Source of the DNA: Synergistaceae bacterium
GTDB taxonomy: Bacteria > Synergistota > Synergistia > Synergistales > Synergistaceae
Assembly (NCBI GenBank): GCA_012513245.1
Contig: JAAZCN010000131.1
Location: 1-11,060, forward strand
Reading direction: 5' to 3'
DNA: 11,060 nt
Position 1 is the stretch's first letter; each line of letters opens with the position of its first letter. The translations under genes were made by a program, and so were the position numbers. The notes under the pieces are model-generated. The model was given only the letters and a program-made list of their open reading frames with translations, did no database searches and was not told where the DNA came from. Positions 1-8,700 of this stretch are shown one piece after another.

Positions 1-149
1 GCCACAAAGACATAAGACTTGATGGACGCGCCGGTGTCGGTATCCGTTATGCAAACATTCTGACCGGCCCAGTCGACCTCCATTATTTCTCCCGGTTTGT
101 GGTCCAGATGCATAGTTGCGTTGTTTTTAAGAACATAGTCAGGTGACAT
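1..149 (-). pseudogene. istA: IS21-family transposase IstA, internal fragment (truncated)
   Basis: Read on the minus strand from 149 down to 1, the frame is open and contains KPGEIMEVDWAG followed by a TDTDTG segment. This is the start of the IstA DDE catalytic core, and the D of VDWAG is the first acidic catalytic residue. In complete IstA proteins this motif lies well over a hundred residues in, after an N-terminal helix-turn-helix region. Here homology begins only about 10-12 residues before the ATMHL segment and stops at a repeat at 150. Further upstream in frame (beyond 149) the translation is unrelated and soon meets a stop, so the DNA-binding N-terminus is missing. The C-terminal side runs off the left edge of the window, so I cannot tell whether the rest of istA and istB survive. 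IstA would cut and join the insertion sequence ends; this copy should not work by itself. Confidence 0.85.
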
Positions 150-179
150 TGGGGTCAGACCTACACAATTGACAAAATG
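150..179. repeat. IS21-end-like repeat, copy A
   Basis: First copy of a ~30 bp repeat whose core is GGGGTCAGACCTACACAATT. It directly abuts the truncated end of istA and matches copy B (290-319) at 29 of 30 positions. Read on the minus strand it starts TGTC, in keeping with the TGT that begins IS21-family ends. Its contact with the istA break suggests a deletion that joined a terminal repeat to the middle of the gene. Confidence 0.8.
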
Positions 180-217
180 TGGATAACTTGGCACCGACGA
201 GCTATTGTAAAATCATT

Positions 218-233
218 TGTGTCAGACCTACAT
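218..233. repeat. Partial copy of the IS21-end-like repeat
   Basis: GTCAGACCTACA at 221-232 matches the core of copies A and B, while its flanks have diverged. The GTCAGACCT cores start at 154, 221 and 294, giving spacings of 67 and 73 bp. Such a series of similar sites next to the transposase gene resembles the multiple terminal transposase-binding sites of IS21 elements. Confidence 0.65.
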
Positions 234-280
234 ATGCATGTGTAAATGAGCAGTGATCAATGGGGTGTGAGCATGGCAAT

Positions 281-319
281 AACAGCCAGTGGGGTCAGAC
301 CTACACAATTGACATAATG
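281..319. repeat. IS21-end-like repeat, copy B; left member of the long direct repeat
   Basis: 281-317 matches 9211-9247 at 34 of 37 positions in the same orientation. Besides the shared core, this pair also shares the AACAGCCA stretch just before it, which copy A lacks. Copies B and C are thus more alike than either is to copy A, and together they bracket the defence-like genes. Confidence 0.85.
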
Positions 320-356
320 GTCAATTCCTAGAGAAATAAGGTCGGACAATTGTGTA
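302..356. repeat. Inverted repeat (302-311 / 347-356)
   Basis: TACACAATTG at 302-311 is the exact reverse complement of 347-356. The second arm is therefore a short inverted copy of the inner part of the IS-end-like repeat, and may be the remnant of an opposing element end or a recombination footprint. Confidence 0.6.
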
Positions 357-372
357 AAAGAGCAGTGATCAA

Positions 373-543
373 GTGAAGGAGATATGAGACCTGTTTTTTC
401 TGTCATATTCGGGTGCCACCCAAGTAAGCAGAATGTGCAAAAATATATATGTGTGGTGGCTAACTTCTTATTTTAATTAGTATGTGTAGCAATGAATGCT
501 TGTTGTGGACAAGGTGTACTTTATTTAACAAGGAGGAATGGAT
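373..543. other. Leader region before the first gene
   Basis: This AT-rich stretch links the repeat cluster to the first intact gene. The clear element is AGGAGG at 531-536, the ribosome binding site for the ATG at 544. A promoter for that gene should lie here, but no pair of -35 and -10 boxes with normal spacing is convincing. No transfer RNA or other structured RNA was recognised. Confidence 0.5.
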
Positions 544-1806
544 ATGAGCGTGAATGACGTTATGGTCCAATGGGCTGATGAATATGTGGCGCAATATGGG
601 CACAATGTAATTCTATCTTCCTCTTATATCAAGACTGAAATAACAAAAAGAGGGCTTAAAGTAGGCAGTATAATGCCTTCAGATCACTGCTATAACAGGG
701 TAAACGAAGACTCAACATCGCACGGCAGTAAAACGTCTTTGTTTGTGTATGTAAGCCGTAAGAACTATCAGTGTGTAGGTAGTAAATACGAGTACGGCGG
801 AAAGATATTTTGCAAACCAAAAGGAGCCAGCCAAGATACTGTTTGGGGCTATTATGACTCTAAGGCACGAAAAAAGGTTCAATATCCAAAGACATCTGAC
901 CCCACAGCAAAGCATACAAATGTAGAGATTTCAGAACCCAAGGATATTGCAACCAAAGGATTAGACAAGACTTTAGAATTAAAGAGTGCATTTGAACCCT
1001 TCTGCGCAATAGGGAGAAATATTCTAACTACAAAACCACTTGACCGCGGTTTCCTCGACAGCATCGAGCGATATCTAAAGGAAAAAAAGAAACTATACGA
1101 ATCGCCAATAGTAAAAAGCATAGAAGAGCGAAAGAGTGGACGTAAATTCTTACTTTGTGACCATCTCCGTGGCTATATATACGCTCAACTGAGCAATAAC
1201 AGACCATGGGAGCCACTAGAACCCCATCTGTCTGAAATAGATGAGATCTTCTGTAATTATGACCTCAATGAGATTATTAATAAGATCAATTCCGTGGGCT
1301 ATGAGTTTTTTGTCAGAAAAATAACCGGCATAAAGTGTGGCAATAGAGGAATTAATGCACAAATGCAAGCTCTTAAAAGAAATATTACAGTGTTTACTGA
1401 CCTAATAGACAGATACGGAAGCCTTGACGAATTTGTCACGTCACGTCCTGTTCTTGAGATAATAAAGATGCTTTCCGATCTTGAAAGTCCTTATAAGCTG
1501 CGTACTATGGGAATACCTCTAACCTCAGAATACTTGCGTAATGTTGGCATCGATTGTCCCAAACCGGATGTGCACTTGTGCCGAATTTTCGGTAATAAAC
1601 GCTTGGGTGCATCCTTACAGGAAAACTCCACTCCTACGGAAGTCTTCCAAATCATAGCAAGCATTTCGGAGCGAACAGGATATTCTCAGGCAATGATAGA
1701 CAACATAATATGGAGTTACTGCGCAGAAGGGTACGGGGCTATATGTACGTCTAAGCCTCATTGTTGTGTCTGTGTAATACAAGATTACTGTAGGCTTAGT
1801 TATTAG
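544..1806 (+). CDS. Two-domain protein with C-terminal HhH-GPD/endonuclease III-like iron-sulphur region
   Basis: The ATG at 544 is preferred over that at 538, which sits only 1 nt after AGGAGG (531-536); from 544 the spacing is 7 nt and the protein has 420 residues. The N-terminal ~105 residues contain SDHCYNRVN and a later YxYGGKIFCKPKG segment. I recognise this as a domain seen in restriction-type proteins, but I am unsure of its Pfam name. The C-terminal ~170 residues resemble HhH-GPD DNA glycosylases. KPDVHLCRIFG aligns with the VDTHxxR segment of endonuclease III, making D342 the likely catalytic Asp, and C401-x5-C407-x2-C410-x5-C416 closely resembles the family's 4Fe-4S loop. The hairpin before D342 (LRTMGIPLTSEYL) is degenerate and lacks the lyase Lys, so a monofunctional glycosylase or a pure DNA-binding fold is possible. 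By position it may belong to the defence block, but it is 326 nt from the helicase and probably has its own promoter. Confidence 0.75.
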   Translation: MSVNDVMVQWADEYVAQYGHNVILSSSYIKTEITKRGLKVGSIMPSDHCYNRVNEDSTSHGSKTSLFVYVSRKNYQCVGSKYEYGGKIFCKPKGASQDTVWGYYDSKARKKVQYPKTSDPTAKHTNVEISEPKDIATKGLDKTLELKSAFEPFCAIGRNILTTKPLDRGFLDSIERYLKEKKKLYESPIVKSIEERKSGRKFLLCDHLRGYIYAQLSNNRPWEPLEPHLSEIDEIFCNYDLNEIINKINSVGYEFFVRKITGIKCGNRGINAQMQALKRNITVFTDLIDRYGSLDEFVTSRPVLEIIKMLSDLESPYKLRTMGIPLTSEYLRNVGIDCPKPDVHLCRIFGNKRLGASLQENSTPTEVFQIIASISERTGYSQAMIDNIIWSYCAEGYGAICTSKPHCCVCVIQDYCRLSY

Positions 1807-1969
1807 AATCACAGGATTTGTGGGTAACCATAAAAGTGCTTAGGGTATCCCCACTGGACGATTTTTAGTAAGCTTACGTTGGTGCTATACTTAATTAGAA
1901 CAATTGTAAGGAATGTTTTTTTCTTAATAATAAAAGCTCCTGTCAAAATAAAAGAGGCGGGGTGTTTCT
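1807..1969. other. Intergenic region with promoter and palindrome
   Basis: Apart from the candidate promoter and its GTAAGCTTAC palindrome, this stretch is AT-rich and holds no open frame or RNA gene that I recognise. A purine-rich run near 1951-1963 (AGAGGCGGGG) could be the ribosome binding site of the truncated gene beginning at 1970. Confidence 0.45.
1863..1891 (+). promoter_or_regulatory. Candidate extended -10 promoter with palindromic operator-like site
   Basis: TGCTATACT at 1883-1891 fits the extended -10 form TGnTATAAT with one mismatch. The -35 hexamer at the matching distance (1863-1868, TTTTAG) is poor, which is common for extended -10 promoters. A perfect 10-bp palindrome, GTAAGCTTAC, at 1868-1877 lies between the two boxes, where a repressor could block polymerase. 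If real, this promoter would serve the gene remnants and the helicase/ATPase pair. It is inferred from sequence alone. Confidence 0.4.
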
Positions 1970-2128
1970 ATGTTTAGTGCAATAATTGGCGATATTGTTA
2001 GCTCACACTTTGAGTGGAACAATATTAAAACAAAAGAATTAGAATTTTTCACATTTGACTACTTCTTCGTGATTTTGAAACTAGGCCTAATCAGCCACAC
2101 TTACAGAAAAAGCTTGAAGCAGGAATGA
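1970..2128 (+). pseudogene. N-terminal remnant of ADP-ribosylglycohydrolase (DraG-like)
   Basis: The frame starts with MFSAIIGDIVSSHFEWNNIK and continues KTKELEFFT. This matches the opening of ADP-ribosylglycohydrolases, which typically read GAIIGDIVGSxxEFNNIKTK, then FFTDD and a metal-binding TDDT. Similarity ends after about 34 residues, at roughly 2074. The frame then runs through unrelated sequence to a TGA at 2126-2128, giving 52 codons in all against roughly 250-300 for the family. The metal-binding TDDT motif and all later Asp-rich motifs are missing, so it cannot be active. The family removes ADP-ribose from modified proteins or nucleic acids. The ATG and a possible ribosome binding site are intact, so a short peptide might still be translated. 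Confidence 0.75.
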
Positions 2129-2136
2129 TCAAATGA
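2059..2136 (+). pseudogene. C-terminal remnant of an unidentified gene, coupled to the helicase start
   Basis: In another frame from the glycohydrolase remnant, an open stretch encodes LRDFETRPNQPHLQ followed by KKLEAGMIK and stops at TGA 2134-2136. That stop overlaps the helicase ATG in an ATGA arrangement, typical of translationally coupled operon genes, and the helicase's AGGA (2121-2124) lies inside this tail. I infer that this is the 3' end of a former upstream operon gene, joined by deletion to the start of the glycohydrolase. The tail is too short to identify. A DNA methyltransferase would fit known helicase/ATPase neighbourhoods, but nothing in the residues shows this. Confidence 0.4.
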
Positions 2137-5100
2137 CAGACCTATTTAATGACCAAAATACACAAATCGTTCTTTCGAAGCTTTTAGGTGAGATTACTAA
2201 GTATCTGTCCACTTTCCTTGAAAGAGAACTGACATCCCTTTTCGAAGATTGGTGGAATCAGGCTGTCGCTGACAAATTAACGTTCCAACAGCGCAGACGA
2301 GTTGAGGAACGGGGTATATCATCCCTTGATGCTCTAGATTTAGCTGCTTTGCTTCGAGTGCTTGATCAGAACTGGTACCAGATTTCCAGCAAACTCAGCC
2401 TGACGTCTGAATCGCGTAACTTTGCTAAGGAGATGCAAACGATTCGGAATAGGTGGGCTCATACCACAACTGAAGGCTTTCCTATCGATGATGTATACCG
2501 CGACCTTGACACACTACAGCGTTTTGCATCTGTCATTGAAGCTAATGAAACACTAATCCAAGAGGTGCAATTCTTAAAGACAGCATTCCTTATTAAAAAG
2601 ACAGAGTCATCTTTAAAAATAGATGATCCTAACTTAAAACCGTCTCATTCAAACGAAGAGTCTGGTGCTGAATTTGAACTGGGACAGATTGTATGTGTTC
2701 GGTCTAATCCAACAAATCACGGGGCAGTTATTTTGACCATCTTAAGTAAACCGGAAAATCGCTTCAAGGTCTTTATGAATGGAGAAGCGCAGACCTTTTA
2801 CGCATCTCAGCTACAGGCAGAAAACGTTTCCGTTGATGACACTGAATCTTTCCTCTGTGAGCAATTTCACGCCTACCTAACCGCATTACAAATCAGATAT
2901 CCCAACCTATCTACACTATATTCGCTTAACGCTGCACGTATAGATTTTATTCCGTATCAATTTCGCCCCGTGTTAAGGTTTATAAAATCAGACCGTCCAC
3001 GATTATTGATCGCCGACGGTGTGGGGGTTGGCAAAACTATCGAGGCAGGACTAATTCTCCGTGAACTTCAGGCAAGGCGTGATATTCAGTCAGTTCTGAT
3101 AGTGTGCCCTCGCCCGTTGGTAACCGAACGTAAGTGGATGAACGAAATGAAGCGCTTTGGGGAACGTTTCACTCATCTAGATGGAGGTACCTTGCGTTAC
3201 TGTATAAACGAAATGGACCTTGAGGGTGTCTGGCCTGAGCAACATCAAAAGGTTATTGTCCCTTATTCATTATTTGATGAAGTTTTGCTTTATGGGTCCG
3301 TACCAGATGGGAAGCGTAAACGTAAGAAGGGGTTGCTTGATCTCGATCCCTTTCCTCGATTTGATCTCGTCATTGTAGATGAGGCACACCATATACGTAA
3401 CCAAAATACGTTCAGCCATAAAGCTGTGCGTTTTTTCTGTGACCATGCAGAGGCGGTCCTGTTTTTGACTGCTACACCAATACAACTTGGAAGTCATGAT
3501 CTGTTTGTTCTACTCAATACGCTTCGCCCCGATTTGATAATTGATAAGGAAAGTTTCACGCACATGGCGGAACCTAACCCTTATATTAACCAAGCGATAG
3601 CACACGTTCGAAATCAAGAAACAGAATGGCAATCTCGTGCTTATGAAGCCCTTGAGCAAGCTGCAGCAACGCCTTGGGGGCAGTCTATACTTCGCCATAA
3701 TCCAAATTTCATTCGAATACGTTCTAGACTATCGGAAGGCAATGTCACAAATGAAGAACGCGTGGAAATCATCACTGAATTAGAGTCCATGCACACTTTC
3801 GCAGGGATTATTAACCGAACTCGCCGGCGGGATATAGATGATTTTACAATACGCAAACCCGAGACTGTAGTCGTTCCATTCACACCTTCTCAGCAGGGCC
3901 TACATGATGAACTTCTAAGGATTCAGGCTGATATATTCACATTTTTTCATGGAGACAACAACGTCAAATTTATGATGACCACCATAAGACGTCAAGCCGC
4001 AAGCTGTCTTTATGGGCTTGCTCCATTTCTCGAGACTATTCTTAACCGACATTTTGACGAGCTGTCATGGGAGGAAGCAGATAATGCGGAGGATGTTCCT
4101 CCAAACAAGACAGTTGACGCGATACAGTCACAAATCCAATCGATTCTTGATAGTTTACGATTGCTTGACCCATACGATCCAAAGCTTGAAGCGTTGCGTG
4201 TTACTATCTGCAATAAGCAAAAATTGCCCAATAACAAGGTGATGCTATTTAGCAGCTTCAGACACACTCTTAAATATCTCTACGACCATCTAAAAGAAGA
4301 TGGTTTCCGTATCGGGATGATACACGGTGGAACACCGGATGAAGATCGTGTTGAACTCCGTAGGCGATTTGAGAGACACCGGGATGACACTAGTAGTTTA
4401 GATGTGCTTTTGTTTTCAGAAATTGGTTGCGAGGGACTGGATTATCAGTTCTGTGATTGTATTGTGAACTATGATTTACCTTGGAATCCGATGCGTGTTG
4501 AGCAACGAATTGGTCGTATTGACAGAAAAGGGCAGAAAAGCGAGAGTGTTGCCATTATCAATCTGGTCACGCCGGGCACCGTCGATGCCGATATCTATGA
4601 ACGTTGCCTTATGCGCATAGGAGTGTTCAACAGTGCCTTGGGTGGTAGTGAGGAAATCCTTGGAGATATCACTAAAGAGATACGCGATATTGCAGAAAAT
4701 TACACTTTAAATGAAGAAGAGCGTCGAGGGAAGTTTGATCAGCTGTCAGATAACAAGATTCGGCTGATACAGGAAGAAGCCGAGCTTGAACAGCGGCAAA
4801 AAGAACTTTTTGGAATCCAGCTACCCGAAGATAGGATGAAGAAAGAAATCGAGGATGCCTCTAGCTATTGGTTATCCTCGGCATCTATGCTAAGAATTGT
4901 CACTCTCTATTTGCAAAAGGCATGTGGAAAAGAGCAGGAATTCATTCTTGGTGAAAAACCTCTCAAAACACTTCGTCTGTCACAAGATGCTCGAAGTATC
5001 CTGCTAAAAGATTATCAACAGCTTTCTAGGCAAAATACCATCGTCTACAGAGAGTGGGAGAACTGGCTTAAAGGAGGTAGTCCTCATATGCTTCTAACCT

Positions 5101-5738
5101 TCGAATCTGATTGTGCAACGCAACACCCCGAGGCATCATTTATAATGCCGCAACATCCATTGGTCAAACAAGCTGCGGCATCGTTTGACATAAAAAAACG
5201 AGTAGTAGCATCGCTTAAAGTTTACTCTACTGAAGTTCCCGCGGGGCTATATGAGTTTGCTATTTATCAGTGGCATCTTCACGGGATAAAGGAAGATTTG
5301 GTCCTGCAACCAGTATCTTCATCCGATCAGGTCACGTTACATCTTAGTCGCCTACTTGAAATAGCTACTGATCTTGTCGTAGATGATCCAAAAGAAATTA
5401 ATCCTGCTTGTTGGGACGAATTAGATGCTCAGCATTACAATCTTTGGTCCGATGCTCGAGCAAAACATCGAGAAGAAACCCAAGATTCCGTGGAGTATAA
5501 GCGGGAGAGCCTTTCAACAAGTCATCGCGCGAGGATATCGCTTCTTGAGGAAAAGCTTCGCCAGTCCTCCAACGCAAAAATTCAGAAAATGTACCAGTCT
5601 CAAATCTCCACGGCTGAGGCAGATTACGCTAGGCACACTAAGGACTTGGATTTCGCCATAGAAAAAGCGGATGTAATTGCGGAACCGGTGGCGTACGGAG
5701 TGATTCAAATAGTAGGAGATGGTCCTTATGTCAAGTAA
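2133..5738 (+). CDS. HEPN plus SNF2/DrmD-like DNA helicase (ATPase)
   Basis: The 1201-residue protein opens with a helical domain (about 1-150) resembling Swt1-type HEPN domains, with R105-x4-H110 in RNRWAH. A small beta-rich segment (about 180-232, from GQIVCVRS) recalls the SH3/Tudor-like region of RapA and DrmD helicases. The superfamily 2 core follows: Walker A DGVGVGKT at 295-302, DEAH at 416-419, TATP at 446-449, second RecA lobe from about 703, GCEGLD at 765-770 and QRIGRIDR at 791-798. Charged, probably coiled-coil stretches lie near 860-905 and 1110-1185. It should be an ATP-driven DNA translocase. The ATG at 2133 has AGGA 8 nt upstream and overlaps the stop of an upstream remnant. 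Relatives occur in DISARM and similar anti-phage loci, but no DUF1998 or phospholipase D genes are present, so this is not an intact DISARM. The gene looks intact. Confidence 0.85.
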   Translation: MTDLFNDQNTQIVLSKLLGEITKYLSTFLERELTSLFEDWWNQAVADKLTFQQRRRVEERGISSLDALDLAALLRVLDQNWYQISSKLSLTSESRNFAKEMQTIRNRWAHTTTEGFPIDDVYRDLDTLQRFASVIEANETLIQEVQFLKTAFLIKKTESSLKIDDPNLKPSHSNEESGAEFELGQIVCVRSNPTNHGAVILTILSKPENRFKVFMNGEAQTFYASQLQAENVSVDDTESFLCEQFHAYLTALQIRYPNLSTLYSLNAARIDFIPYQFRPVLRFIKSDRPRLLIADGVGVGKTIEAGLILRELQARRDIQSVLIVCPRPLVTERKWMNEMKRFGERFTHLDGGTLRYCINEMDLEGVWPEQHQKVIVPYSLFDEVLLYGSVPDGKRKRKKGLLDLDPFPRFDLVIVDEAHHIRNQNTFSHKAVRFFCDHAEAVLFLTATPIQLGSHDLFVLLNTLRPDLIIDKESFTHMAEPNPYINQAIAHVRNQETEWQSRAYEALEQAAATPWGQSILRHNPNFIRIRSRLSEGNVTNEERVEIITELESMHTFAGIINRTRRRDIDDFTIRKPETVVVPFTPSQQGLHDELLRIQADIFTFFHGDNNVKFMMTTIRRQAASCLYGLAPFLETILNRHFDELSWEEADNAEDVPPNKTVDAIQSQIQSILDSLRLLDPYDPKLEALRVTICNKQKLPNNKVMLFSSFRHTLKYLYDHLKEDGFRIGMIHGGTPDEDRVELRRRFERHRDDTSSLDVLLFSEIGCEGLDYQFCDCIVNYDLPWNPMRVEQRIGRIDRKGQKSESVAIINLVTPGTVDADIYERCLMRIGVFNSALGGSEEILGDITKEIRDIAENYTLNEEERRGKFDQLSDNKIRLIQEEAELEQRQKELFGIQLPEDRMKKEIEDASSYWLSSASMLRIVTLYLQKACGKEQEFILGEKPLKTLRLSQDARSILLKDYQQLSRQNTIVYREWENWLKGGSPHMLLTFESDCATQHPEASFIMPQHPLVKQAAASFDIKKRVVASLKVYSTEVPAGLYEFAIYQWHLHGIKEDLVLQPVSSSDQVTLHLSRLLEIATDLVVDDPKEINPACWDELDAQHYNLWSDARAKHREETQDSVEYKRESLSTSHRARISLLEEKLRQSSNAKIQKMYQSQISTAEADYARHTKDLDFAIEKADVIAEPVAYGVIQIVGDGPYVK

Positions 5739-8700
5739 TTACGACAAAATTAGAGAAGACAACATTCGTGAATATGGTCAAGGAACACGCCACTTGTCCT
5801 TTTTAGGCAGACTATACACTGACCGAACCCATTTCATATTTGAACTTCTGCAGAATGCTGAGGATGCTGGTGCTTCGAAAGTTCTCTTCAAACTTTTCGA
5901 GGACAGACTTGAGGTTTTTCATGATGGACGGCTGTTTAATGAGAAAGATGTACGTGGTATTTGCGGGGTAGGCGAAGGTACTAAAGCTAAAGATCTTACT
6001 CAGATCGGCAAGTTTGGAATAGGGTTTAAGTCTGTCTATGCATATACGAACACGCCTAAAATTTACTCAGGCGATGAACACTTCAAAATTGAAAATTATG
6101 TTCGCCCGTATACTATTCAACAACGAGAAATAGGAGAATCATCTACCACCCTATTCTCGTTTCTCTTCGACAAGGAGGACGTGAGGCCAGAAATAGTATG
6201 CAGAGAAATCAGTTCAGGTCTTCAACAACTAAACGCAAGAACACTTATTTTTCTTCGAAAAATTAAGGAAATTGAGTACAGACTACCGGATGGGTTAAAG
6301 GGTGTTTATACGCGTGACGAGGTTATTCGGGGCGTTGCACGAGAAGTGACTATCTTAGAAAGGGACAGCATTTGGACCTCAAGCCAGAGTTGGTTGATAT
6401 TTCAACGGTCTGTGGAAGTTCCTCACATTGCTAAAGATTGCCCACGTTATGTCTCAGTCGAAATAGGCTTTTGTCTTGATAAAAATGAAAACGAACGCGG
6501 TCGTTATGAAAAGGTGGTAAAAGTAAAGGATTCTACGCTTATTGTTTATTTTCCTACTGAGAAAGAGACCCGATTGGGTTTTTTAATTCAGGGACCTTAT
6601 AAAACCACACCAGGAAGGGACAATATTCCGAAAGATGACTATTGGAATACAACACTGGTAATCGAAACAGCACACCTAATCGCTGAGGTGTTACCTCAGC
6701 TCAAAGACCTTGGTCTACTGAGTGTCTCTATGCTTGAATCTTTACCAATAAGGATAGACGACTTTCCTCCAGGGAGTATGTTTTTACCAATTGTTGAATC
6801 GGTTCGACAGACCCTTGCAAATAAAGAGCTACTGCCTGCAGATGATGGCAGCTTTGTTAATGCCCAAAATGCAAAACTGGCTCGCAGTGGTGGCCTTAGA
6901 GATCTGCTGGATTATGAACAGCTTAGCAAACTCTTCCAACCAAAGGATGCACTAAAGTGGAATGTGATGAAGTGGTTGCAAGGTTCCATTACGCAAGATC
7001 TAACTCCTGAATTACACAAATACTTGCTTAATGAGCTGGGTGTTGATGACATTACACCAGAAAGATTTGCCCGGATAATTACCGGCAATTTTTTATCGAT
7101 ACAAGCAGATGAATGGCTGTTAAAGTTTTATGGATTCTTATTAGGGCAAGAAGCACTTTGGCGTTTAGCAAGCCCAGGACGTATGCAAGGTATTCTCCGT
7201 TCTAAACCCATTGTCCGGCTTCAAGATGGCAGTCATGTAGAACCATTTCGGCTTGACGGCCAAACTCCAAACGCTTTTATGCCTCCTCCTGAAGATACCG
7301 ACTTTCCTATTGTGAAAAGATCTATTGCAAGTGATGAACAAGCGGAAAATTTTTTGAAACGTTTAGGTTTATCTGAACCTGACGTATTTGATGATATTAT
7401 CGAACAGGTACTGCCCAAGTACTTAAAAAATGACTTCTTTTCGATTTATGAGGCCGAGCACGTCGACGATATTAATAAAATTATACGTGCTTTGACATCT
7501 GACTCTGTTGCCGGCAGGAAAAGAGTGATTAAAAAGGCAACACAAACACCTTTTCTCAAAGCTGTTGATCTCGTTGGGAACGTAGCATTCAAGAAACCCT
7601 CCGATATCTACCAGGAAAGCCCTGATTTACGGCTATATTTTTTCGGTTTGACAAACGTGTGGTTCTTGTCCGAACAACAACTGGTTTCAGCAGTTCACTC
7701 AAACTTTTTGATTGACCTAGGCATTAATACTCTGCCGCAGATCGTTCAGTTTTCTGATGGCGTGCCTCCTGATATCAAAAGAGCATCAACGCGTCCGGAG
7801 ATAGTCATAAATTACAACCTTCATGGGCTAGATAATTTCCTTAAATCCTTGGAAGCTACTCATAGTTTTGAAAATAAGAAGGAATCTGTTGTCGTACTGT
7901 GGGACTATCTCAAAGATCATTTACAGCAGAAACATACACTTTTTAAGGGCTATTATCAGTGGTATAGCTCCAGAAGAACTGATAGCACTTACTTTGACTC
8001 TAAAATACTGATTAGTCTAAGAAACGCTCGGTGGATTCCTACGAGAGATGGAAGCATGGAGAAACCGGAGAACACTTGTACAGGTCAGCTTCTTGAATAT
8101 TTCCAAGGGGCTGAAGAATTAATCATGGCTCTCGGCATCAGACAAGGAGTTGGTATAAGTAAACTATCCGAAAAGGATCAAAAGTACGAACATGCCAATA
8201 GCCTTGGTATTTCTCTTGAGGACATAGAACTTGTGAAAAATCATCCAGATGAGTTTGCGCAGTTTAAAGCTAAAATAGCGAAAGGAGATAATAAACCAGC
8301 ATTCCCTTCACGTAATGTGACAAACCCAGAACGTCGAGAGCAACGGATCAAAGAACATCTCTCGGAATCTCCTGAAAAAAAATATGAAGAGCGTAATAGA
8401 AATGTTCGAACAAGTAGGAGTGCTATTGCCCCTTCTCTGTGGCTTAAAGAACAGTACACAAACGAAGATGGCCAAATGGTGTGTCAGATATGTAAGAAAG
8501 AAATGCCTTTCAGAAAGCGCAATGGACAGTACTATTTCGAAGCTATCGAGGCATTCTCTCAAGAGCAATTTTCCATGGAGCATGAGGCTCAGTTCTTGGC
8601 CCTATGTCCGCTTTGTGCAGCAATGTACAAAGAACTTGTGAAGAAAGATGATGCCAAAATGACCGACCTAATAAAAGTTATATTGAATAAGGAATCATTG

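Larger units (their letters stand above)
239..372. repeat. 22-bp direct repeat pair (239-260 and 351-372)
   Basis: The segments at 239-260 and 351-372 match at 21 of 22 positions; each ends in GAGCAGTGATCAA. They lie 112 bp apart and bracket repeat copy B, so this stretch appears to have been duplicated or built from two copies of the same element end. No coding role is visible. Confidence 0.75.

Noticed and set aside
384..476. 30-codon frame with an AAGGAG sequence upstream
   Set aside because: The ribosome binding site is only 2 nt from the ATG, the frame lies next to repeat debris and the peptide shows no recognisable feature.
6682..6700. Perfect 8-bp hairpin (GCTGAGGT / ACCTCAGC) inside the ATPase gene
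   Set aside because: It lies in the middle of a conserved coding region with no T run, so chance is the simplest explanation.
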